DNA of 64,000 nucleotides, taken from contig OU612069.1 in NCBI GenBank assembly GCA_914767715.1, forward strand, positions 7,998,001 through 8,062,000, in the 5' to 3' direction. A program made the translations under genes and the position numbers. The DNA comes from Membranipora membranacea. Taxonomy: Eukaryota > Bryozoa > Gymnolaemata > Cheilostomatida > Membraniporidae. Numbering within the stretch: position 1 is the first letter of the stretch; the number at the start of each line of letters is the position of its first letter. Below, in pieces: positions 18,887-31,700 of the stretch. The notes under the pieces were generated by a model that saw only the letters and a program-made list of their open reading frames with translations, was not told the origin of the DNA and made no database searches.

Positions 18887-21800
18887 AATTCGCATAAAGT
18901 TTATATACTGTATAACTAAGAGACACCAGCTATACAGGATACTATGTGCAGCAGTCACCCTCATATGCCGCTATTGAATTCCAGAAAGTCATGTCAGTTA
19001 TCTTCATAATGAAATAGTATATTACAATTAAAAAAATCATCCTATAAACAATGTGTGTAGTTATAGTTCAATGAAATAATCATGTGCTGTGATGCAACTT
19101 TCAAGCTGTTTAAAAGGCGCAATTTTTCTGCTCATATAATATCCTGTTCGTCCTGCTATCAAAATATAATTATACATCTATTTCATTAAATAGAATTGTC
19201 GTTATTTGACTCACTACCTCATGAGCAATCAGGAAAAGCAAGGTAATTGGGAAAACAAACTCACTGTTAACATATTTTTCGTTTCTTCAAATTATTCTAC
19301 ACTTCTGCAATGTATTCCCTTTATGGTATCAGAGATTATAGTTATATTACAGTTATTAAGAATATCTTCAAGTCAGGTGATATTATTGTGAGTTTTAACA
19401 ATGTCACACCTCATAAAACCATTTTTGAATATTGAGTTGCGTTAAGCCGCTATCAAATTTATTTGCGGACTGATTTATCATGTCATTCTCATATGTTGGT
19501 GTTCTATAAGCTTGGATTTAAGTGCATGTTCGAAGTTCTCTCTCTCCAGTTAGGTAATCCTTATCCCTTATTTAGGTTTGTGTATTGCTAGCCAGTAGGT
19601 TAAAACTGGTAAACAGCCCAGGATCGTGCAAATGGCGATCCAGTATCTAGGCATCATATATAGGTGGTAAGCTATAGAATATACCGATTGTGGGAATGGA
19701 TGAAACTAGGGCATCAAATACAGCAGATGAGCTCGTAGCAGACTGCCATCAGCATTTCCTATACCACGTACAAGTTTGGAGGGTATCAATGTACCATATT
19801 GTTACTGATGAGTGTATAGCAAGGTGCCATATGCCATATGCCATATACCGGCTAGCAGATCAGACTAAGCAATCACTTAACTATCTCAGATGTGGAGGTA
19901 ACAAGGTACCTCATATATAGCCTATTGGCTGAGAGCTGATCTTAGTCAGGTTATCTCTATTCACCCTTGGGAGTAAGATATACTTAGCTACCACATTATG
20001 GCAGAAGAGGATAACCAAACTCTATGTTCTACCTCAGTAGTGGAGGAACCTTATTTGTCAAGTGTATCAGGTTACCAGCTCCAGATTTCCAGTCTCTATA
20101 GAGCCTCAGGAGAGGAAGATATCATAAATCAAATATCATTATCAGGAGCTATCACACTTTTTTGACAGAGGACACTACTCCCAAACTAGAAAAATAAGCA
20201 GGTCAGATTGCAATCAGTGTCCTGGAGGTAACAAATTGGAAACGCTTTCTTAAATATTTTTAATGAAAATGACCAACAGGGAATTTCACCTAAAAATTAC
20301 AAGGACTCATCCACAGTAACAGCGAGCAGGATATTGTTTCCTCATCAGACAACTGTGGCAACTTATGAAGAGTTGGTTCTATTGGCCTCATTTTGCCATC
20401 TTACAACCCAAGAACCCAACACACTGCCTTTATCCATCTTCTGGCTGTTGGCATTCTACTGGACATTCAAATTAAGATGAGTGTGTGCTTATCAGATTCT
20501 GTGGATAGAAACTGATTTCAGTTCCATATATGTCTTGGAAGTGAGCAAACCTTGGAGATATCTGAATTTTGCCGACATTTATTGCAGGTCCATACTTTTG
20601 TCATCCTCTAAGATCCATAAGCTCATTTTTTTTAGCTCAGCAAACTTGTAGATTGTTGCAGAATGTGATAACAGAGCCAAGCAAAACTGAGATCATGCCA
20701 GATAGAAATGGAATCGGGGCGAATAAACAAACGGGAAAAGAAACAAAAGCCTTGACCCATTTGTTTCAGTTTATTATTATATTCTCTCTTAGATTACAAT
20801 TTAATCACTAATTTTATTTCATTCAATATGCATTAAATTGTTTTTTCTTATATTTATTTTGTCTTCACAGGTGAGAAGTATTAATCTGTAGTGAAAACAT
20901 AATTTTAATCAGCAAAGAAAAAGCAAACATGATATTACATTTTGCGTGAAAATCACTTTATCCATGTTGCTAATCGTGCAGGAATCTGAAATCAGTAGCT
21001 AAAGATAATTATCTAAATACTCTTCAAAGGTTCTGCAGGGATTCAGTCGTATCTTTACAGTCGTTGCAAACATCAACCGTCACCACTATGGACTTGTATC
21101 ATTAGACATATCCCTTGAGCTGCAACATCAATCATGATATAATATTAAGAATGGCACATGTCATTTTCAAAAACTATAACTATAACTTTGCATGAGAATG
21201 GTATATCATAGGACCCGCTGAATAGTGTTATAATTAAGGATATAGTCATCCAATTTATAATTAACACAATCTCTACCTACCTACCTCTCTATCTCTTACC
21301 TCACCCTTTTCAAATAATTACTAAGAACTGGTAGATTTGTGATCAAGAGTCAGACCAACGAGTGCTGGAAGCTCATTGACAGCAAAGAAAATATTTTGTT
21401 ATTTTTCTAGCATTTGATACTCTCACTATCGTTTGGTTATATCGTGTTATATTTTAAAACATATAGCACCAAAGACTAAAAGAAAAGCACTTTTGGAAGC
21501 ATTTTTGATTTTTTTCTTTCGACGAAATTATATAATTATGGTCAAACATAGGCATGCCAACTTGAAAAATCACAGACTTATTCGCCATTTTGATTCTAGG
21601 TAAACATTTTTGCTAAAATAGATTCTGCCTTCTTTGAGAAGAGTTATCGCAAAAAAAAACTACATTTTTATAGCAATTAAGACCTTTAAAAGTTTAAAAT
21701 AAAGAAGTTTTAATTTCTACCAGAAGCCTAGTTTAGACTGACAAACCGACAATTCAATGAATACACACAGCATTCATCCATTGCCTTAGGCTATTGTCTA

Positions 21801-23520
21801 TGCATTTCAATGACAATAGTATTTTTGCCATTGGGCTGGTATTGAGATCTCACAACACAGCTTTTACAATGAATACTGAAGTTTAAGTGAGTTTCATATT
21901 GAGGATTTTGCAACAGAAGAATCATTGATAATGATGACATAACATGATGCTCAAATTAATTATCATTTTTCCACATTATTTGCTATCCTGGGCCGGCTTG
22001 TCTTTGTTTTTATTCATCAAATAATTGAGGGCAACGAATTCGCTCATACATCTAGTTAAAACTGTCTTGGGACTATAGGTCAAATTACTTTGCCCAAATT
22101 TTATCACTGATCTTACAATATTATTCCTTGGCATTGAACCTTATGAAATGAGAGCGCCAAGCTTTACGCGACATGGCAATTTCCCTCCTCAGTTTATTAA
22201 GTATCGTGTGAAATAGTGGTTATCACCTCTTGATTAATCTTCGTTTTTTGCATCAACATGAATTTTACACACAAAATTCAACATGTTTATCCGCAGAACA
22301 CTTACAATTGCGCAATACATCAGATAGCAGAGCCTTTGATTACTCTCTTTGTCTAAACAAAGCACCTTATACAACAAGCTTTCAATTCCATCAAGATATG
22401 GAACACAGTAGTCATATGTCCAAAATGCAACAAGTAAAATTATTATCTCATCTGCTGCGCGTCCGCTGCGATTCCCCTGCGCTTCCGCTGCGCATCCGGA
22501 TCCACTGCGCATCCGCTTTTGAGGCTAAGAGAACTCAAGCAAGCCACAGAAAGCATAGTACATGAGGCAGAAAGCGCATCTGCATGGATTGGGCAACAGC
22601 ACTGTGTGAAGAAAAAAGCTAGGTCATCCTATTACTTGTAAGCTGGGTTTAACAGACTCACATTGTTTTGTGGAGTTGGCCAGTATTTAATTCCCTTTGA
22701 TAGAAGGCTAAGCAGGATTTTGCCTTTTACACTCAAATTAAAGTAGTTTAATCTCTGCAGGGTGAAAAATCAAAGGGAGTCTGAGTTAGATCTATGGTAT
22801 AGCAAACATAGGATTAAAAGATTGGCCCTCGCATGAAAGGCAGGCAGAGCAAAACAGGAGATCACAGTCAGCCCACTGGCTGTAGCGCAAACGAGAAATC
22901 TCTCTGACTTGTGTATGAGTTGTACTATGTTCAATGTATTGAATTTGAGTAGTGAACTATGGCACGAGGTCGGGTGCCTTGATGATATCGACTTTGCGCA
23001 GATGAGTTGATGGAAAGCAAACCTCCCTGGACTGGTTTGGCTTACAGTATAATCATGAGAGTGATGGGGCGAACATTGTTGCACTGACACAACGAAAAGG
23101 TGGCAGCCTCCCTGGTTGTGCGACAGCGTAAACACACCAATTATGTCAAACCACCGAAACTTACACAATGCATTGGATGATCGAAGAGATTGATTGAGAT
23201 GCTCATGAACAAACAGAGGTGGCTTCATGCTGCTGGGGTCTGGCCATGAGGAGGTTGTACTAGAGAAGGCCTCGAAACAGCGCTTGACTCATGGTTTCTA
23301 GCTGAAGTCCTGTGTTTTGTGCAGTGGTACGCGCACCACTGTATGTTGTATCTCATTTAATTTAATATTTGATACATGTTAATACATGTTTTTGTTTTGA
23401 TCCAGGGAGTTCTCCTGTTACAGTTTTGAATCACAAACATGTTTTTGTTCACTGACGCTGTTAGCTAGTTTATATTTCCAAATTATCGGTTACCATTATT
23501 CTTCCAATTTAGGTACTTCG
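18887..23520. other. Spacer between the gene and the satellite; no gene supported
   Basis: The sequence is AT-rich. Open frames at 19206-19391, 19690-19920, 20569-20811, 22230-22565 (both strands) and 22770-23228 (minus) show no domain, splice or composition support. Local features are a GCCATAT triplicate at about 19827-19850, a GC-rich minisatellite at 22450-22520, and a short RT-like peptide (LDDIDFAQ) in a degenerate stretch near 22977-23006. Confidence 0.6.
22450..22520. repeat. GC-rich minisatellite, CTGCGCATCCG unit
   Basis: Five or so degenerate copies of an 11-mer (CTGCGCATCCG and variants) stand out as a CpG-rich island in otherwise AT-rich sequence. Confidence 0.75.
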
Positions 23521-25200
23521 GATAGTCTGGTGGCTAATTAAGGAAATTTACCAAAAATATATCAAGGGAGGGTATCACGTCTTTATTTCACTGTGATGAA
23601 AAATATTGCTTTGTAGTTACCTCTTAAGGAGAAGCAACTCCTGCTCATCGCAAATCTGAAATCCGTTTGGTTCTGCGGGTCTTCCTCCGTCAGCACAAAC
23701 TTTACCGACACCAACTTTCGCAGTAAAAAAACATGCCAAACGGCAGCAGTAAAAAATTCAAAGTCGATCACAATCATATGAAACTCTGACCAGTTCAAGC
23801 CCTCAAACACCTTATTCAAAATCCAGAATATGGAGATTCTCAGATAACCTGGCTGCTAATTAAGCTGACTTGAAATTTACAAAAATATACCAAGGGAGGG
23901 TATCACGCTTTTTTTTCCGCTCGGATCAAAAAATAGATTTCGTTCCAACCTACCTCAAAAGGAGAAGCAACTCCTGCTCATCGCAAATCTGAAATCCGTT
24001 TGGTTCTGCGGGTCTTCCTCCGTCAGCACAAACTTTACCGACACCAACTTTCGCAGTAAAAAAACATGCCAAACGGCAGCAGTAAAAAATTCAAAGTCGA
24101 TCACAATCATATCAAACTCTCACCAGTTCAAACCCTCAAACACCTTATTCAAAATCCAGAATATGGAGATTCTCAGATAACCTGGCTGCTAATTAAGCTG
24201 ACTTGAAATTTACAAAAATATACCAAGGGAGGGTATCACGCTTTTTTTTCCGCTCGGATCAAAAAATAGATTTCGTTCCAACCTACCTCAAAAGGAGAAG
24301 CAACTCCTGCTCGTCTCAAAACTGAAATCCGTTTTGTTTTGCGGATCTCCCTTCTCCGTCAGCACCAACCTTAACGACGCCCGCTTTCGCACTAAAAAAA
24401 ACATGCCAAACGGCAGCAGTAAAAATTTCAAAGTCTATCACAATCATATGAAACTCTGACCAGTTCAAGCCCTCAAACACCTTATTCAAAATCCAGAATA
24501 TGGAGATTCTCAGATAACCTGGCTGCTAATTAAGCTGACTTGAAATTTACAAAAATATACCAAGGGAGGGTATCACGCTTTTTTTTCGCTCGGATCAAAA
24601 AATAGATTTCATTCCAACCTACCTCAAAAGGAGAAGCAACTCCTGCTCGTCTCAAATCTGAAATCCGTTTTGTTTTGTGGGTCTCCCTTCTCCGTCAGCG
24701 CCAACTTTAAAGACGCCCACTTTCGCACTAAAAAAACATGCCAAATGGCAGCAGTAAAAAATTCAAAGTCTCTCACAATCATATGAAACTCTAACCAGTT
24801 CAAGCCCTCAAACACCTTATTCAAAATCCAGAATATGGAGATTCTCAGATAACCTGGCTGCTAATTAAGCTGACTTGAAATTTACAAAAATATACCAAGG
24901 GAGGGTATCACGCTTTTTTTTCGCTCGGATCAAAAAATAGATTTCATTCCAACCTACCTCAAAAGGAGAAGCAACTCCTGCTCGTCTCAAATCTGAAATC
25001 CGTTTTGTTTTGTGGGTCTCCCTTCTCCGTCAGCGCCAACTTTAAAGACGCCCACTTTCGCACTAAAAAAACATGCCAAATGGCAGCAGTAAAAAATTCA
25101 AAGTCTCTCACAATCATATCAAACTCTCACCAGTTCAAACCCTCAAACACCTTATTCAAAAACCATAATATGGAGATTCTCAGATAACCTGGCTGCTAAT
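23521..25200. repeat. Divergent left-edge satellite units
   Basis: The first unit lacks 7 bases after GGCTAATTAAG and has unrelated sequence between the GGGTATCACG and GGAGAAGCAACTCC blocks. The first two units share TTTGGTTCTGCGGGTCTTCC and TTACCGACACC, variants not seen further right. Units 3-5 are intermediate. The array becomes more uniform from about 25.3 kb. Confidence 0.85.
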
Positions 25201-28200
25201 TAAGCTGACTTGAAATTTACAACAATATACCAAGGGAGGGTATCACGCTTTTTTTTCGCTCGGATCAAAAAATAGATTTCGTTCCAACCTACCTCAAAAG
25301 GAGAAGCAACTCCTGCTCGTCTCAATTCTGAAATCATTTTTGTTTTGCGGGTCTCCCTTCTCCGTCAGCACCAACTTTAACGACGCCCACTTTCGCACTA
25401 AAATAACATGCCAAACGGCGGCAGTAAAACATTCAAAGTCTATCACAATCATATGAAACTCTAACCAGTTCAAGCCCTCAAACACCTTATTCAAAATCCA
25501 GAATATGGAGATTCTCAGATAACCTGGCTGCTAATTAAGCTGACTTGAAATTTACAAAAATATACCAAGGTAGGGTATCACGCTTTTTTTTCGCTCGGAT
25601 CAAAAAATAGATTTCGTTCCAACCTACCTCAAAAGGAGAAGCAACTCCTGCTCGTCTCAAATCTGAAATCCGTTTTGTTTTGCGGGTCTCCCTTCTCCGT
25701 CAGCACCAACTTTAACGACGCCCACTTTCGCACTAAAAAAACATGCCAAACGGCAGCAGTAAAAAATTCAAAGTCTATCACAATCATATGAAACTCTGAC
25801 CAGTTCAAGCCCTCAAACACCTTATTCAAAAACCAGAATATAGAGATTCTCAGATAACCTGGCTGCTAATTAAGCTGACTTGAAATTTACAAAAATATAC
25901 CAAGGCAGGGTATCACGCTTTTTTTTCGCACGGATCAAAAAATAGATTTCGTTCCAACCTACCTCAAAAGGAGAAGCAACTCCTGCTCGTCTCAAATCTG
26001 AAATCCGTTTTGTTTTGCGGGTCTCCCTTCTCCGTCAGCACCAACTTTAACGACGCCCACTTTCGCACTAAAAAAACATGCCAAACGGCAGCAGTAAAAA
26101 ATTCAAAGTCTATCACAATCATATGAAACTCTAACCAGTTCAAGCCCTCAAACACCTTATTCAAAATCCAGAATATGGAGATTCTCAGATAACCTGGCTG
26201 CTAATTAAGCTGACTTGAAATTTACAAAAATATACCAAGGGAGGGTATCATGCTTTTTTTTCGCTCAGATCAAAAAAGAGATTTCGTTCCAACCTGCCTC
26301 AAAAGGAGAAGCAACTCCTGCTCGTCTCAATTCTGAAATCATTTTTGTTTTGCGGGTCTCCCTTCTCCGTCAGCACCAACTTTAACGACGCCCACTTTCG
26401 CACTAAAATAACATGCCAAACGGCGGCAGTAAAATATTCAAAGTCTATCACAATCATATGAAACTCTAACCAGTTCAAGCCCTCAAACACCTTATTCAAA
26501 ATCCAGAATATGGAGATTCTCAGATAACCTGGCTGCTAATTAAGCTGACTTGAAATTTACAAAAATATACCAAGGGGGGTATCACGCTTTTTTTTCGCTC
26601 GGATCAAAAAATAGATTTCGTTCCAACCTACCTCAAAAGGAGAAGCAACTCCTGCTCGTCTCAAATCTGAAATCCGTTTTGTTTTGCGGGTCTCCCTTCT
26701 CCGTCAGCACCAACTTTAACGACGCCCACTTTCGCACTAAAAAAACATGCTAAACGGCAGCAGTAAAAAATTCAAAGTCTATCACAATCATATGAAACTC
26801 TGACCAGTTCAAGCCCTCATACACCTTATTCAAAATCCAGAATATGGAGATTTTCAGATAACCTGGCTGCTAATTAAGCTGACTTCAAATTTACAAAAAT
26901 ATACCAAGGGAGGGTATCACGCTCTTTTTTCGCTCGGATCAAAAAATAGATTTCGTTCCAACCTACCTCAAAAGGAGAAGCAACTCCTGCTCGTCTCAAA
27001 TCTGAAATCCGTTTTGTTTTGCGGGTCTCCCTTCTCCGTCAGCACCAACTTTAACGACGCCCACTTTCGCACTAAAAAAACATGCCAAACGGCAGCAGCA
27101 AAAAATTCAAAGTCTATCACAATCATATGAAACTCTGACCAGTTCAAGCCCTCAAACACCTTATTCAAAATCCAGAATATGGAGATTCTCAGATAACCTG
27201 GCTGCTAATTAAGCTGACTTGAAATTTACAAAAATATACCAAGGGAGGGTATCACGCTTTTTTTTCGCTCGGATCAAAAAATAGATTTCGTTCCAACCTT
27301 CCTCAAAAGGAGAAGCAACTCCTGCTCGTCTCAAATCTGAAATCCGTTTTGTTTTGCGGGTCTCCCTTCTCCGTCAGCACCAACTTTAACGACGCCCACT
27401 TTCGCACTAAAAAAACATGCCAAACGGCAGCAGTAAAAAATTCAAAGTCTATCACAATCATATGAAACTCTGACCAGTTCAAGCCCTCAAACACCTTATT
27501 CAAAATCCAGAATATGGAGATTCTCAGATAACCTGGCTGCTAATTAAGCTGACTTGAAATTTACAAAAACATACCAAGGGAGGGTATCACGCTTTTTTTT
27601 CGCTCGGATCAAAAAATAGATTTCGTTCCAACCTACCTCAAAAGGAGAAGCAACTCCTGCTCGTCTCAAATCTGAAATCCGTTTTGTTTTGCGGGTCTCC
27701 CTTCTCCGTCAGCACCAACTTTAACGACGCCCACTTTCGCACTAAAAAAACATGCCAAACGGCAGCAGTAAAGAATTCAAAGTCTATCACAATCATATGA
27801 AACTCTGACCAGTTCAAGCCCTCAAACACCTTATTCAAAATCCAGAATATGGAGATTCTCAGATAACCTGGCTGCTAATTAAGCTGACTTGAAATTTACA
27901 AAAACATACCAAGGGAGGGTATCACGCTTTTTTTTCGCTCGGATCAAAAAATAGATTTCGTTCCAACCTACCTCAAAAGGAGAAGCAACTCCTGCTCGTC
28001 TCAAATCTGAAATCCGTTTTGTTTTGCGGGTCTCCCTTCTCCGTCAGCACCAACTTTAACGACGCCCACTTTCGCACTAAAAAAACATGCCAAACGGCAG
28101 CAGTAAAAAATTCAAAGTCTATCACAATCATATGAAACTCTGACCAGTTCAAGCCCTCAAACACCTTATTCAAAAACCAGAATATGGAGATTCTCAGATA

Positions 28201-28756
28201 ACCTGGCTGCTAGTTAAGCTGACTTGAAATTTACAAAAATATATCAGGGGAGGGAATCACGCTTATTTTTCGCTCGGATCAAAAAATAGATTTCGTTCCA
28301 ACCTACCTCAAAAGGAGAAGCAACTCCTGCTCCTCTCAAATCTGAAATCCGTTTTGTTTTGTGGGTCTCCCCTCTCCGTCAGCACAAACTTTAACGACGC
28401 CCACTTTCCCACTAAAAAAACAAGCCAAACGGCAGCAGTAAAAAATTCAAAGTCTATCACAATCATAATATGAAACTCTGACCAGTTCAAGCCCTCAAAC
28501 ACCTTATTCAAAATCCAGAAGATGGAGATTCTCAGATAACCTGGCTGCTAATTAAGCTGACTTGAAATTTACAAAAAAATACCAAGGGAGGGTATCCCGC
28601 TTTTTTTTCGCTCGGATCAAAAAATAGATTTCGTTCCAACCTACCTCAAAAGGAGAAGCAACTCCTGCTCGTCTCAAATCTGAAATCCGCTTTGTTTTGC
28701 GGGTCTCCCTTCTCCGTCAGCACCAACTTTAACGACACCCACTTTCGCACTAAAAA

Positions 28757-31700
28757 TACATGCCAAACGGCAGCAGTAAAAAATTCAAAGTCTATCACAA
28801 TCATATGAAACTCTGACCAGTTCAAGCCCTCAAACACCTTATTCAAAATCCAGAATATTGAGATTCTCAGATAACCTGGCTGCTAATTAAGCTGACTTGA
28901 AATTTACAAAAATATACCAAGGGAGGGTATCACGCTTTTTTTATGCTCGGGTCAAAAAATAGATTTCGTTCCAACCTACCTCAAAAGGAGAAGCAACTCC
29001 TGCTCGTCTCAGATCTGAAATCCGTTTTGTTTTGCGGGTCTCCCTACTCCGTCAGCACCAACGTTAACGACGCCCACTTTCGCACTAAAAAAACATGCCA
29101 AACGGCAGCGGTAAAAATTTCAAAGTCTATCACAATCATATGAAACTCTGACCAGTTCATGCCCTCAAACACCTTATTCAATATCCAGAATATGGAGATT
29201 CTCAGATAACCTAGCTGCTAATTAAGCTGACTTGAAATTTACAAAAATATACCAAGGGAGGGTATCACGCTTTTTTTTCGCTCGAATCAAAAAATAGATT
29301 TCGTTCCAACCTACCTCAAAAGGAGAAGCAACTCCTGCTCGTCTCAAATCCGAAATCCGTTTTGTTTTGCGGGTCTCCCTTCTCCGTCAGCACCAACGTT
29401 AACGACGCCCACTTTCGCACTAAAAAAAGATGCCAAACGGCAGCAGTAAAAAATTCAAAGTCTATCACAATCATATGAAACTCTGACCAGTTTAAGCCCT
29501 CAAACACCTTATTCAAAATCCAGAATATGGAGATTCTCAGATAACCTGGCTGCTAATTAAGCTGACTTGAAATTTACAAAAATATACCGAGGGAGGGTAT
29601 CACGCTTTTTTTTCGCTCGGATCAAAAAATAGATTTCGTTCCAACCTACCTCAAAAGGAGAAGCAACTCCTGCTCGTCTCAAATCTAAAATTCGTTTTGT
29701 TTTGCGGGTCTCCCTTCTCCGTCAGCACCAACTTTAATGACGCCCACTTTCGCACTAAAAAAACATGCCAAACGGCAGCAGTAAAAAATTCACAGTCTAT
29801 CACAATCATATGAAACTCTGACCAGTTCAAGCCCTGAAACAGGTTATTCAAAATCCAGAATATGGAGATTCTCAGATAACCTGGCTGCTAATTAAGCTGA
29901 CTTGAAATTTACAAAAATATACCAAGGGAGGGTATCACGCTTTTTTTTCGCTCGGATCAAAAAATAGATTTCGTTCCAACCTACCTCAAAAGCAGAAGCA
30001 ACTCCTGCTCGTCTCAAATCTGAAATCCGTTTTGTTTTGCGGGTCTCCCTTCTCCGTCATCACCAACTTTAACGAGGCCCACTTTCGCACTAAAAAAACA
30101 TGCCAAACGGCAGCAGTAAAAAATTCAAAGTCTGTCACAATCATATGAAACTGTGACCAGTTCAAGCCCTCAAACACCTTTTTCAAAATCCAGAATATGG
30201 AGATTCTCAGATAACCTGACTGCTAATTAAGCTGACTTGAAATTTACAAAAATATACCAAGGGTGGGTATCACGCTTTTTTTTCGCTCGGATCAAAAAAT
30301 AGATTTCGTTCCAACCTACCTCAAAAAGAGAAGCAACTCCTGCTCGTCTCAAATCTGAAATCCGTTTTGTTTTGCGGGTCTCCCTTCTCCGTCAGCACCA
30401 ACTTTAACGACGCCCACTTTCGCACTAACAAAACATGCCAAACGGCAGCAGTAAAAAATTCAAAGTCTATTACAATCATATGAAACTCTGACCAGTTCAA
30501 GCTTTCAAACACCTTATTCAAAATCCAGAATATGGAGATTCTCAGATAACCTGGCTGCTAATTAAGCTGACTTGAAATTTACAAAAATATACTCAGGGAG
30601 GGTATCACGCTTTTTTTTCGCTCGGATCAAAAAATAGATTTCGTTCCAACCTACCTCAAAAGGAGAAGCAACTCCTGCTCGTCTCAAATCTGAAATCCGT
30701 TTTGTTTTGCGGGTCTCCCTTCTCCGTCAGCACCAACTTTAACGACGCCCACTTTCGCACTAAAAAAACATGCCAAACGGCAGCAGTAAAAAATTCAAAG
30801 TCTATCACAATCATATGAAACTCTGACCAGTTCAAGCCCTCAAACACCTTATTCAAAATCCAGAATATGGAGATTCTCAGATAACCTGGCTGCTAATTAA
30901 GCTGACTTGAAATTTACCAAAATATACCAAGGGAGGGTATCAACCTTTTTTTTCGCTCGGATCAAAAAATAGATTTCGTTCCAACCTACCTCAAAAGGAG
31001 AAGCAACTCCTGCTCGTCTCAAATCTGAAATCCGTTTTGTTTTGCGGGTCTCCCTTCTCCGTCAGCACAAACTTTAACGACGCCCACTTTCGCACTAAAA
31101 AAACATGCCAAACGGCAGCAGTAAAAAATTCAAAGTCTATCACAATCATATGAAACTCTGACCAGTTCAAGCCCTCAAACACCTTATTCAAAATCCAGAA
31201 TATGGAGATTCTCAGATAACCTTGCTGCTAATTAAGCTGACTTGAAATTTACAAAAACATACCAAGGGAGGGTATCACGCTTTTTTTTCGCTCGGATCAA
31301 AAAATAGATTTCGTTCCAACCTACCTCAAAAGGAGAAGCAACTCCTGCTCGTCTCAAATCTGAAATCCGTTTTGTTTTGCGGGTCTCCCTTCTCCGTCAG
31401 CACCAACTTTAACGACGCCCACTTTCGCACTAAAAAAACATGCCAAACGGCAGCACTAAAGAATTCAAAGTCTATCACAATCATATGAAACTCTGACCAG
31501 TTCAAGCCCTCAAACACCTTATTCAAAATCCAGAATATGGAGATTCTCAGATAACCTGGCTGCTAATTAAGCTGACTTGAAATTTACCAAAATATACCAA
31601 GGGAGGGTATCAACCTTTTTTTTCGCTCGGATCAAAAAATAGATTTCGTTCCAACCTTCCTCAAAAGGAGAAGCAACTCCTGCTCGTCTCAAATCTGAAA

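Noticed and set aside
20569-20811. 80-codon open frame in the spacer
   Set aside because: An internal acceptor-like AG exists, but entering in the gene's phase 1 meets a stop after ten codons, and no other support is visible.
20871-20885. Further terminal exon (cag then GEKY and stop)
   Set aside because: It offers only four codons after an acceptor-like AG; too short to support without transcript data.
22770-23228. 152-codon minus-strand open frame
   Set aside because: No recognisable domain and no splice context; the opposite strand there looks at best like degenerate retroelement sequence.
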